Positions 24,838-35,873 of a DNA stretch of 43,606 bases are shown one piece after another (position 1 is the first letter of the stretch; every line of letters begins with the position of its first letter). Under the pieces are notes generated by a model. It worked only from the letters and a program-made list of their open reading frames with translations, made no database searches and was not told where the DNA came from. Origin of the DNA: Bacteroidales bacterium (GTDB taxonomy: Bacteria; Bacteroidota; Bacteroidia; Bacteroidales; GCA-2748055); contig JAFGWU010000015.1 in NCBI GenBank assembly GCA_016936975.1, positions 1 through 43,606 of the forward strand. The letters are read 5' to 3'. The translations under genes were made by a program, and so were the position numbers.

Positions 24838-25057
24838 TTATTTTATTGCTTTTTGATTCAATCACACCCCCGTCGATTTCAAAATGGATCTCCTCCCCTT
24901 TTGTGTCAACGATCTTAATGATCCCTTTGTCGAGGGTTGAAATGATGGGAGCATGGTTCTTCAGGATGGTAAAAGGCCCTTTGGAACCCGGGACCCGTAA
25001 CAGGTCAATCTCCCCGGAGTAGAGTTTTTTATCAGGTGAAATGATTTCAAGTTGCAT
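24812..25057 (-). CDS. atpC: ATP synthase F1 epsilon subunit, short form
   Basis: Epsilon couples rotation of the central stalk in F1Fo ATP synthase. The 81-aa product contains only the N-terminal beta-sandwich (LEIISPDKKLYSGEID ... LKNHAPIISTLDKG) and lacks the C-terminal two-helix inhibitory domain of the about 135-aa E. coli protein; the short form is common in Bacteroidetes. It starts 5 bp after atpD. Confidence 0.93.
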   Translation of the reverse strand: MQLEIISPDKKLYSGEIDLLRVPGSKGPFTILKNHAPIISTLDKGIIKIVDTKGEEIHFEIDGGVIESKSNKIIVLAEKTL

Positions 25058-25062
25058 AATCC

Positions 25063-27297
<2,235 letters not shown>

Positions 27298-27373
27298 TTT
27301 TACTTATGCAAATTTTCTTATCTTTATTCATCTGTATGAAATTGTTTTTTTCATCAATCGTTAATCAATCATT

Positions 27374-28387
27374 ATGGCCAGCTTAGCTTTTTTGCTGGGA
27401 ATGATTCCCGGCACCGAGAAAGTAGAATCCGCAGAAAACCAGTTGAGGACTGATTATGCCGCCTACAAGGAATTTGAGCAGTCGGATGAACTGAAACATT
27501 TTTTGGAACTGGAAAAAGAGGTCAAATCCAATGATTTTATTGTCCGCAAAAAGAAAATCAGGAAAAAAGATTACCCCGATTCCATTGAATACCAGAAGGA
27601 GATCGAATACGAAACTCTTAAAAAATCAGAAAAATTTGTCTGGTACTTCAAAACCAAAAAGAAATATCCTTTCAAGGAGATTGAAAAATGGAACCTGACC
27701 TTCGAGGAGCCTTTCAGGGAACCGAAGCTGGATAAGGAGAAATGGATAACCCGCTATTACTGGGGAGATGAAACGCTGGGTCGATCCTATGTCTTTCCCG
27801 ACGATAAGAGTTTCATTAAAGAAGACGGGAATGTGGAGTTCTATGATAATAAGGCCCGGATTGTTACAAGGACAGAAAAGGCTGAAGGATTGGTCTGGAT
27901 ACCGGAACACGGTTTCAGTGATGGGAAGTTTGATTTTACCTCCGGACTGATCAGCACGGCCAGAAGCTTTCGCCAGAAATACGGAATTTTCACCGCGAAG
28001 GTGAAAATGGCACCCGGTTCTGTTACACAGGCATTCTGGATGGTCGGGAACCAGATGTTGCCCCATATTGACGTGGCAAAATATGACAGGGGAAAACTTT
28101 TCTGCAACTTTTTCTGGCCATCGCGGAATGGGTCGCCGCACAGGTCTGTCTCCAAAACTGCAGGTACAAGATATGCCAATAACTTTTACATCTATACCCT
28201 TGAATGGACCCCCAATAAACTGACCTGGAAAATTAACGGCAAGGTCTTTAAAACACAGACCAGTGGTGTTCCACAGGATGAGATGTATATTAATTTCAGT
28301 ACCTCCCTGAAGGAATATGGCTCCGAATCCGACCTTCCATCGGCCATGGAGATTGATTGGATCAGGGTCTATAAGTTAAAGGATTAA
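27374..28387 (+). CDS. GH16-fold (laminarinase-like) protein lacking both catalytic glutamates
   Basis: 337 aa. Residues 1-100 are charged, mostly helical and carry no signal peptide; the rest is a concanavalin-like beta-jelly-roll of glycoside hydrolase family 16: WNLTFEEPF, RIVTRTEKAEG, GLISTARSFRQKYGIFTAKVK, FYIYTLEWTPNKLTWKING and MEIDWIRVYKL are all family positions. The active-site strand normally reads E-x-D-x-x-E; here it is H231-I-D233-V-A-K236, so both the nucleophile and the acid/base glutamate are gone while the middle Asp is kept. A carbohydrate-binding or structural role is more likely than hydrolysis. Its stop codon overlaps the ATG of the next gene by one base. Confidence 0.8.
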   Translation: MASLAFLLGMIPGTEKVESAENQLRTDYAAYKEFEQSDELKHFLELEKEVKSNDFIVRKKKIRKKDYPDSIEYQKEIEYETLKKSEKFVWYFKTKKKYPFKEIEKWNLTFEEPFREPKLDKEKWITRYYWGDETLGRSYVFPDDKSFIKEDGNVEFYDNKARIVTRTEKAEGLVWIPEHGFSDGKFDFTSGLISTARSFRQKYGIFTAKVKMAPGSVTQAFWMVGNQMLPHIDVAKYDRGKLFCNFFWPSRNGSPHRSVSKTAGTRYANNFYIYTLEWTPNKLTWKINGKVFKTQTSGVPQDEMYINFSTSLKEYGSESDLPSAMEIDWIRVYKLKD

Positions 28388-30123
28388 TGGTTCAGGATTC
28401 CCGGTTCCCGGTTTTGATGAATTTCAATCCGAATCTTAAAGTATTTGGACTGGTTGTATTCTCTCTGTGGTTTAGTTTCCCGGTTTCTGCGCAGGATCGT
28501 TTAACGGGCAGGGCATTTGCCTCACGCTCTGAGGTCATTGCCCGCCATGGCATGGCCTGTACCAGTCAGCCGCTTGCGACACAGGTAGCGCTGGATATAC
28601 TGAAGAACGGAGGGAATGCTGTGGATGCAGCTATCGCGGCCAATGCCATACTGGGATTGGTGGAACCGACAGGCTGCGGGATCGGGGGCGACCTTTTTGC
28701 AATCATCTGGCACGAAGAGAGCCAAAAACTTTACGGACTGAATGCAAGCGGTCGGTCTCCCGGATCCCTGACGCCGGAAATCTTCAGGGAACAGGGATAT
28801 GAAAGGATCCCGGCCCACGGACCCTTACCGGTTACGGTTCCCGGATGTGTTGACGGGTGGTATGAAATGCATGACAAATTTGGCCGTCTGGCAATGGACC
28901 GGGTTTTGGAACCGGCCATCCGATACGCAAGAGAGGGATTCCCCGTGACGGAGCTGATTGCCTTTTACTGGAACAGCGGCGCCAGGTTTCTGAGCCGGTT
29001 CCCGAATGTGGCAGAAGTCTATATGCCGGGAGGCAAACCACCGTCAAAAGGGGACATATTCAGAAATCCCTTGCTGGCCAATACCCTGGAGTATATTGCA
29101 ATCAATGGCCGGGATGCGTTTTACAGGGGAGAAATAGCCCGGGTGATCGATGCCTTCATGAAAGAACAGGGTGGATTCCTCTCATACGATGACCTGGCAC
29201 GGCACCGTTCTGAGTGGATTGAACCGGTTTCTGTCAATTACAGGGGCTATGATATCTGGGAACTTCCACCGAACGGACAGGGTATTGCAGCACTTCAGAT
29301 CCTGAATATTCTGGAAGGGTATGACCTTGCTTCCATGGGATTCGGGAGCAGTGATTATATTCACCATTTCGTTGAGGCCAAGAAACTGGCTTTTGAAGAC
29401 AGGGCCAGATACTATGCGGATCCTGACTTTAATAATATTCCTGTGGACTGGCTCATATCTGATGAATATGCAGATCAGAGAAGGGCATTGATTAATGAAA
29501 GCAGGGCGGCAAAACGCTATGATCCCGGGAACATTGAAACCGATAATACCATATATCTTACGGTTGCAGACAGTTCAGGAAACATGGTCTCCCTGATACA
29601 GAGCAACTACAGGGGAATGGGTTCCGGAATGTGCCCGACCGGACTGGGTTTTATTTTGCAGGACCGCGGAGAGTTGTTTACACTCGAAGAAGGTCATTTT
29701 AACAGTTATGCCCCCGGTAAAAGACCTTTTCATACCATAATTCCAGCTTTTATAACCAGGAATGGCAAACCTTTCATAAGTTTCGGGGTAATGGGAGGGG
29801 CTATGCAGCCGCAGGGACACGCCCAGGTTGTGGTAAACCTGATTGATTTTGGGATGAACCTCCAGGAAGCAGGCGATGCACCGCGCATCAGGCATGAAGG
29901 TTCTTCACAACCCACAGGAGAAAGGATGGTCGATGGCGGGACCGTCTACCTGGAATCGGGATTTGATGTGGAGGTTATCAGGGAACTGTTGCGGAAGGGC
30001 CACGGAATTGAAAACACATCAGGCGGTTTTGGTGGATACCAGGCCATTATGAGGGATCATCAGAGGGGGATATTTTTTGGCGCTTCTGAATCCAGAAAAG
30101 ATGGTCAGGCAGCCGGGTTTTAG
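28387..30123 (+). CDS. ggt: Gamma-glutamyltransferase (GGT/YwrD type)
   Basis: N-terminal nucleophile hydrolase precursor that self-cleaves and then hydrolyses or transfers gamma-glutamyl groups, for example from glutathione. A signal peptide (VFGLVVFSLWFSFPVSAQ) points to the periplasm. Family blocks are LATQVALDILKNGGNAVDAA, GIGGDLFAI, and the maturation site NTIYLTVADSSGN, in which T388 aligns with the catalytic Thr. MGGAMQPQGHAQVV is the late GGT motif of the YwrD-like subgroup. 578 aa is normal. The start ATG overlaps the upstream stop (TAATG), so it is likely coupled to the GH16-like gene; ATG 28417 is an alternative start. Confidence 0.92.
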   Translation: MVQDSRFPVLMNFNPNLKVFGLVVFSLWFSFPVSAQDRLTGRAFASRSEVIARHGMACTSQPLATQVALDILKNGGNAVDAAIAANAILGLVEPTGCGIGGDLFAIIWHEESQKLYGLNASGRSPGSLTPEIFREQGYERIPAHGPLPVTVPGCVDGWYEMHDKFGRLAMDRVLEPAIRYAREGFPVTELIAFYWNSGARFLSRFPNVAEVYMPGGKPPSKGDIFRNPLLANTLEYIAINGRDAFYRGEIARVIDAFMKEQGGFLSYDDLARHRSEWIEPVSVNYRGYDIWELPPNGQGIAALQILNILEGYDLASMGFGSSDYIHHFVEAKKLAFEDRARYYADPDFNNIPVDWLISDEYADQRRALINESRAAKRYDPGNIETDNTIYLTVADSSGNMVSLIQSNYRGMGSGMCPTGLGFILQDRGELFTLEEGHFNSYAPGKRPFHTIIPAFITRNGKPFISFGVMGGAMQPQGHAQVVVNLIDFGMNLQEAGDAPRIRHEGSSQPTGERMVDGGTVYLESGFDVEVIRELLRKGHGIENTSGGFGGYQAIMRDHQRGIFFGASESRKDGQAAGF

Positions 30124-31925
30124 AATTCCCAGAATACAGGTATCAACATCACTGAAATAATAAATGCAATCAGATTCAGGGGAAGTCCGATCTTCCAGTA
30201 ATCACTGAATTTATAATTTCCGATACTCTGTACGATCAGGTTGGTCTGGTATCCGATGGGTGTTGAAAAGCTGGCTGATGCCGCGATGCAGATGGCAATA
30301 AAAAAAGGCTTTGGATCAACACCCAGCTGGGCCGCTGCTGCATAGGCAATGGGAAAACTGATCGCTGCAGCAGCATTGTTGGTGATAATCTCGGTAAAAA
30401 TATTGGTCAGGAGATAAATGGCAGCAAGGACACCTACCGGACCCATCGACTTTGAAAGATTGATGGTGGTATGGGCTATGACATCAGCGGCTCCCGAGTT
30501 CTGAAGTGCCCGCGATATACCAAAAGCACAGGCAATGGTGATCAGAACATCCCAGTTAATCGGCTTGGTATATTTCTTGGGTGAAAATATTTTCATCATG
30601 GCCATAAGGACCACCGTAATAGCGGCAAAGAAAAACATATCCAGTTCAACCTCTCCGTATGTCGGAATATATTTACCGGCAGTGGCACCCACCACCATTA
30701 ACAGTGTTAGTCCGACAGCAGTCCATCTTCGTTTACGATCCTTAGGAGAATCCATATCCCCGATTTCGGAAGACATATAAAACACCCTCGACTCACCCCA
30801 GTATTTGGTAAAATCGTCGGTGGTCAGCAGCATCAGGTTATCGCCCGCTTTCAATTCCAGGTTTTCAAGATCGGAAGAGACCCGTTCCCCGTTCCGGTGG
30901 ACCGCCATGACCACGGCGTTGTAGTGGCCGAAGAAATCAAACTCCGAAAGGGTTTTCTGAATACCGGGGAAACGCGGAGCGATCACGACCTCAACCTGTT
31001 TAAGATTTTTATTCAGGAAGTTTGGATCAGTGTCCTCAAGCGCTTTAATCCTGATGTTTGTGGCCCTTGTGAGAAATCCCACATTTTCACTGACCCCTGC
31101 AATGACGAGCTGATCATCTTTCTCAAGAACGAAAGGTGTATTGGAAAGACGGATATGCTTGCCGTCCCTGAGGACCGTCTTTACTGTAAATTCATCCAAT
31201 CCGGGAAGTTTCCGTTTTTCAATTTCCTTACCAATGAGATTGCTGTTTTCAGGAAGGATTACATCGAAAAGATATTCACGGGTATCCATGGGAAAACTGT
31301 GACGGGGTATCTTTTCCCCGGGCAATAATCTGCTGGCAAACAGGTTCAGGTAGATGAACCCGAAGAGGCTGATAAACAGCCCGACTTTGGCCAGTTCAAA
31401 CATGGATAATCCTTCCATTCCCCTGTCGAGCATCATACCGTGCACAACCAGGTTGGTGGATGTGCCTATCAGTGTGCAGGTCCCTCCGAATATCGTGGCA
31501 TAGGAGAGCGGGATAAGGAACTTTTGGGCAGGCAATCCGAATTTATCAGCCCATTTTTTGAGCATCGGGGCAAAGATGATCACTACAGGGGTATTATTAA
31601 GAAATGCTGAAACTGCAGAAATGGGTATCAGTATCTGCATCAACAATCTTGGAATAGGCTTCCGTTTCCTTGGAAGGAGCATTTTGCCGAGTTTACTCAG
31701 TCCGCCCGTCTCTTTGAAACCTTCACTCACAAGGAATAATATGGCAATGGTTATCATCCCCTTGTTGGAAAACCCGGCCAGTGCATCCTCGGCAGTAATG
31801 ATGTCGGCAACAATAAAAATTACAAGGGCCGCAAAAAGAATCAATCCGGGTCTCATAGCCTCCTTGATAAGAGCGGCAATCATCAATAGAATCACAAAAA
31901 TCGCAATATACCCGGATAGAGTCAT
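30120..31925 (-). CDS. SLC13/DASS-type transporter with two RCK-C domains
   Basis: 601-aa inner-membrane carrier of the divalent anion:sodium symporter superfamily. Two hydrophobic halves each carry the substrate/sodium-site motif: FLNNTPVVIIF with GTCTLIGTSTNLVV in the first half, and ITNNAAAAISFP with SFSTPIGYQTNLIV in the second. Between them (about residues 210-390) sit two TrkA-C/RCK-C-type soluble domains, for example FVLEKDDQLVIAGVSENVGFL. Such proteins carry sulfate or dicarboxylates; the substrate is not decidable. Its stop overlaps the ggt stop in the tetranucleotide TTAG. Confidence 0.9.
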   Translation of the reverse strand: MTLSGYIAIFVILLMIAALIKEAMRPGLILFAALVIFIVADIITAEDALAGFSNKGMITIAILFLVSEGFKETGGLSKLGKMLLPRKRKPIPRLLMQILIPISAVSAFLNNTPVVIIFAPMLKKWADKFGLPAQKFLIPLSYATIFGGTCTLIGTSTNLVVHGMMLDRGMEGLSMFELAKVGLFISLFGFIYLNLFASRLLPGEKIPRHSFPMDTREYLFDVILPENSNLIGKEIEKRKLPGLDEFTVKTVLRDGKHIRLSNTPFVLEKDDQLVIAGVSENVGFLTRATNIRIKALEDTDPNFLNKNLKQVEVVIAPRFPGIQKTLSEFDFFGHYNAVVMAVHRNGERVSSDLENLELKAGDNLMLLTTDDFTKYWGESRVFYMSSEIGDMDSPKDRKRRWTAVGLTLLMVVGATAGKYIPTYGEVELDMFFFAAITVVLMAMMKIFSPKKYTKPINWDVLITIACAFGISRALQNSGAADVIAHTTINLSKSMGPVGVLAAIYLLTNIFTEIITNNAAAAISFPIAYAAAAQLGVDPKPFFIAICIAASASFSTPIGYQTNLIVQSIGNYKFSDYWKIGLPLNLIAFIISVMLIPVFWEF

Positions 31926-32114
31926 AGTAAAGTATTTAAGGAAAACACTTTATGGTACTGGGTGAAGTTGTTTCATGCTGAGGCATTCAATAAAAAATAA
32001 TCAGCGATTGCTGAATCTGTAACACAATAGTAAGAAAAATCTGATTAATTTTTTATAGAATCCCCGGAATTCCCCTGAGGATTCAATATTGTATGAACCC
32101 GGCTCTCTTTTTCC

Positions 32115-32345
32115 TCAATCACATTCCCAGATGGCCCATGTATCATCGATATATCTTCCCGGGTCGTTCAGCTTTTCATAATAATCGTCCCCGCAGAAAG
32201 GTGTCGGGGACCCTCTTGTAACTTCAACGCCATCCCGGTATTTTACATATTCACATGTGCCGCAATCCTCCAGAAATTCACAACCGGTTATGAAAATAGT
32301 CATCAGGGCAAACCCGGATGAAAAACCTATAAACCTCCTTTTCAT
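32115..32345 (-). CDS. Small cysteine-rich lipoprotein
   Basis: 76 aa: signal ending in a lipobox (IFITGC, acylated Cys22), then about 54 mature residues with Cys28, Cys31, Cys51 and Cys75, enough for two disulfides, and an acidic profile (final WECD). No family recognised. A -7 box 18 bp upstream and a lipoprotein signal argue that the short frame is real. Confidence 0.6.
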   Translation of the reverse strand: MKRRFIGFSSGFALMTIFITGCEFLEDCGTCEYVKYRDGVEVTRGSPTPFCGDDYYEKLNDPGRYIDDTWAIWECD

Positions 32346-32362
32346 TTCATGAATGGTTTCTA

Positions 32363-32370
32363 CAAAATTA
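32363..32370 (-). promoter_or_regulatory. Bacteroidetes-type -7 box for the small lipoprotein
   Basis: The minus strand reads TAATTTTG, exact TAnnTTTG, 18 bp before the ATG at 32345. ATTG 20 bp further upstream may be a partial -33 element. Confidence 0.4.
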
Positions 32371-32417
32371 TTCGATTAAAGATTCAAATTCAATAGTTTT
32401 TATGGTCACTCTGTTTT

Positions 32418-32425
32418 TATATTTG
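32418..32425 (+). promoter_or_regulatory. Bacteroidetes-type -7 box for the AsmA-like gene
   Basis: TATATTTG matches TAnnTTTG exactly, with a leader of about 115 nt to the ATG at 32548. Confidence 0.4.
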
Positions 32426-32547
32426 TTAATAACTTTAATAATGCCACATGCCGTTCAGACAGGAAATTTTTAAATATGTTAGACCCGGAAGCACCGATTA
32501 CGGGTATTCAGGATGTGGTTTTCATTAAAGTGCTTTGATAGAATCTG

Positions 32548-35500
32548 ATGATATCAAAACCTGCAGCCGGCAAAAAGAACAGATTTCTGAGATGGACGGG
32601 GAGGCTCGTTCTCATGCTCCTTGTTTTTATTGCGATTGCAGCAGCTCTGTTCTACCTGAAGCGTGATGCCATCAAAGACAAGGCTGTACGCTATGTTAAC
32701 GATTTACAGCCCGGAGAAGTCCATGTCGGAAGAATAAAACTGATTCCCTTTCTGAATTTCCCGTTGGTTTCGGTAGGGATTAATGACCTGAAATACTTTG
32801 AAAAGACTGTTGGGCAGGACACGGGAATTCATGAGCCCATTCTTATCCTGGATGAATTATCCCTATCTTTTAACATTATGGATCTGCTCCGGGGAGATAT
32901 AAACATTAACAAGGCAGGACTGTCTGACGGCGAACTGAATATCATACAGTATGACGACTCGACGACAAATATTGAAAATGCCGTTGGGTCTCGGTTCATG
33001 AAAAAGAAGGAAACTCCGGAAATAGACCGGGACAGCATGCAGATGACCATCAACCTGGATCATCTGAGAATATCAAACCTTGAGATTAACTACGTGGACA
33101 ACATAACCCGTAACCATGCGAAAATGGAACTCCGTGAAGTATCCAACAGGTTCAGCTATTTCAGGGATTTTATTAAAACAGGGTTGAAGTTGGACCTGGA
33201 TCTTACAGACCTGCAATTCGGGGAATTGAATTTAAAAAAAGAGAGAAATGTTCAATTTGAAAGCGAAATTCTTTATGATCGCGAAAAACACGAAGTAATC
33301 ATCAATCCGAGCATAGTTGGGATCTCAGGCACCCTGCTCGAGGTCTGGGGCGCATACTTGCCCGTTGACTCAGGGAAACGGGAGGAGCCCTCTGTTGATC
33401 TGACCTTCAGGGCTGTCAACACCGGGCTCGAACTGCTGAACTTCCTTTTCCGAGGGGTTTTGAACCTGGAGGAGCTGGAGCAGATAGGTTCGGGGACCAT
33501 CTATTTGAGTGGCTCTGTAAAAGGGAACCTGGGGCAAACAAAACCCGTTGTAAGAGTGAATTGCAAGGCTGATGGTCTCGGCCTGAATATTAAATCATTG
33601 CATAAATCGGTCAGAGATATATCCTTTTCAGCATTTGCTACCAATGGAAAGCGGGAGGACCTTTCGGATGCAATGTTGATCGTTAAAGACTTTAATGTGA
33701 AATTCCCGGAGGGATATATGAAAGGGGACCTGTCAATTGAAAATAGAGTCACCCCTGGAATTTTTCTGAATGTGGATGCCGATGTAAATCTGTCCGGATT
33801 GGACAGAATGATTAATTCCCCACTGATGCGTGATCTGAACGGAACGATGAGGCTCAATGGAACAGTGAGCGGGAGTATTGACCGGCAGACCGGCGATTTT
33901 TTAAAGGGGGCGGACTCACTGGTGCTTTCCCTGGATAGTGTTAGGTTCCTTCTCCCTGAAGATACAGTTGAGAATTTGAACGGAAAGGTCTACCTGGATG
34001 AGAACCTGCTCGGCGTTAAGGATATGGAAATTGAGCTGAATGAAAACGTTCTTCGTATGGATGCCGTTTTATCCAATCTGCTTCCTTTCCTCTATGGAAT
34101 GAAGAAGGACCTGGCGGGATCCTTTTCCCTCTCATCGGAAATCCTTTATCCCGAACGGTTGTTCAATGATACAAACCTGCTGAAATTTCTTGGTAAAGAG
34201 ATTAGAGGGCTCAAGCTGGAAGCCGGCGCCGCGATTGAGCACGGGGAGCTGGAGCGGTATCTTTCGAGCGGTATCATTCCCGGAGCCACTGTAAAGATCG
34301 ATAATTTTCAGACGGCCCTCTCCTCTTATGCCGATATCTCAGATGTTGCGGCAGAACTGATTATTTCACCCGATACGATTGATCTTCAGAAATTTTCCGG
34401 AAAAATCGGGAACAGTCGTTTTACCCTGAATACAAAGGTTTCAGGTTATGACGGGCTGATCCGGAAGGATTCGACAGCCACCCTGAATTTTGATTACATG
34501 ATTGAATCGGAATTAATGAGGGCAGAAGATTTCTTCACGGTTAATAATGAATTTCTGATTCCTGAAACATACCGCTCGGAATACCTCGAGGACCTTATTT
34601 TAAAAGGGAAAATCTTTGCTTCGGTACAGGAGCTCCTGCACGCCGACAGTGTACTTGATTTCAGGGTAATGATTGAGAACCTGGAATGGAAATTCAGGAA
34701 ATATCCCCTGGCATTTAAAGATTTCTACATCCTGGCAAATCGCAGGGAAAATGAATTGATTATTGAGGATTTCCGGGGACGTGTTGGTGAAAGCAATCTG
34801 GAAATGAAAGGAATTGTAAATGCAATAACTGATTCAACCGGAACGAATGTGTCGGGAAAACTGATGGTTTATTCCGATCTTCTTGACTTCAACGAATTGC
34901 TGAACTATCAGGTCAGGGATGATTTGATGGTCAGCGATTCATCAGTGAGGATGAATGCGGTGGAAGCGCCTCCCGAACTGCATGAGATCGATTATCCCGA
35001 CCTGGAGTTCGGGGTAGATATTAAGGAGTTAAGGTATGATAGCTACCGGATATTCGGCATGGAGGGGAACCTGCGATCATCCGGTCATAAAATTATTTAT
35101 CTCGATAGCCTTAATGTTTTGACAGAGAGCGGGGGAAGGCTTTATTTCAACGGCCAGTTCAGCGTCGCAAATCCGGATCTGTATACTTTCAGTGCCGATC
35201 TTGAACTGGACGATGTCAATATCAAAGACCTTAACATTGAATTACATTCAGGAGATGAACAATTTACCCTGGAAAAAAACTTCGAGGGGATCGTTGATGC
35301 AAAAGGCATGGCTGAAATCTTCCTTACCCCGGAACTGAGACTGGAAATGCCTTTAACCACAGCCATATTTAATGTGAATATCCGGGATGGCGCCCTGATA
35401 AATTTTACACCCCTGGAGGTAACGGGAAAATTTATTGGGAATAAAGATCTCAGTTATGTTCGGTTTGCAGAATTGTATAACCGGTTTACACTTCTCGATT

Positions 35501-35781
35501 CCCGGATCAATATACCGCTTATGAGTATAGGATCCACGATTGGTCAAATCCTTATCGAAGGAGAACAGGGACTGGATAATAGTTATGTATATCTGCTCCG
35601 TATTCCCGTCTGGCTGGTGAAAGGAGCGGCCCGGAACATGCTTTCGGAGGCCTCCGGTTCTGAAGAGGAAGAAGAACAAATTTACGACATGAAATCAGGC
35701 AAATTTATGAAAATCACTGCCTGGGGTAATGCGTCCGAATCTTATGTGAAATTCGGGGATAAAAGGGATCGGATCCGGTAA
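32548..35781 (+). CDS. AsmA-family envelope protein
   Basis: 1077-aa protein with one N-terminal membrane helix (LVLMLLVFIAIAAALFYL, about residues 20-37) and a very long periplasmic part made of repeating beta-strands, as in AsmA/TamB/YhdP proteins. The early VHVGRIKLIPFLNFPLVSVGINDL and the recurrent pattern of short amphipathic strands (GTIYLSGSVKGNL, GTMRLNGTVSGSI) are typical. Family members form lipid-conducting bridges between inner and outer membrane, so phospholipid transport is the likely role. The C-terminus ends with a charged stretch (SGSEEEEEQIYDMKSGKF). No other transport genes are near. The SNF2 helicase gene follows 92 bp downstream. Confidence 0.8.
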   Translation: MISKPAAGKKNRFLRWTGRLVLMLLVFIAIAAALFYLKRDAIKDKAVRYVNDLQPGEVHVGRIKLIPFLNFPLVSVGINDLKYFEKTVGQDTGIHEPILILDELSLSFNIMDLLRGDININKAGLSDGELNIIQYDDSTTNIENAVGSRFMKKKETPEIDRDSMQMTINLDHLRISNLEINYVDNITRNHAKMELREVSNRFSYFRDFIKTGLKLDLDLTDLQFGELNLKKERNVQFESEILYDREKHEVIINPSIVGISGTLLEVWGAYLPVDSGKREEPSVDLTFRAVNTGLELLNFLFRGVLNLEELEQIGSGTIYLSGSVKGNLGQTKPVVRVNCKADGLGLNIKSLHKSVRDISFSAFATNGKREDLSDAMLIVKDFNVKFPEGYMKGDLSIENRVTPGIFLNVDADVNLSGLDRMINSPLMRDLNGTMRLNGTVSGSIDRQTGDFLKGADSLVLSLDSVRFLLPEDTVENLNGKVYLDENLLGVKDMEIELNENVLRMDAVLSNLLPFLYGMKKDLAGSFSLSSEILYPERLFNDTNLLKFLGKEIRGLKLEAGAAIEHGELERYLSSGIIPGATVKIDNFQTALSSYADISDVAAELIISPDTIDLQKFSGKIGNSRFTLNTKVSGYDGLIRKDSTATLNFDYMIESELMRAEDFFTVNNEFLIPETYRSEYLEDLILKGKIFASVQELLHADSVLDFRVMIENLEWKFRKYPLAFKDFYILANRRENELIIEDFRGRVGESNLEMKGIVNAITDSTGTNVSGKLMVYSDLLDFNELLNYQVRDDLMVSDSSVRMNAVEAPPELHEIDYPDLEFGVDIKELRYDSYRIFGMEGNLRSSGHKIIYLDSLNVLTESGGRLYFNGQFSVANPDLYTFSADLELDDVNIKDLNIELHSGDEQFTLEKNFEGIVDAKGMAEIFLTPELRLEMPLTTAIFNVNIRDGALINFTPLEVTGKFIGNKDLSYVRFAELYNRFTLLDSRINIPLMSIGSTIGQILIEGEQGLDNSYVYLLRIPVWLVKGAARNMLSEASGSEEEEEQIYDMKSGKFMKITAWGNASESYVKFGDKRDRIR

Positions 35782-35873
35782 AAACCGAAGAAATTATTCT
35801 TCCCTGTCTTTGAAATTTCAACAACTTTCTGCATTATTACAGATTGAACTGTTCCGAACGAATTTCTGACGGG

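Noticed and set aside
35844-35873. TTG start for the SNF2 helicase
   Set aside because: Adds ten residues without homology-like character; ATG 35874 gives MKEKIFALGY directly.
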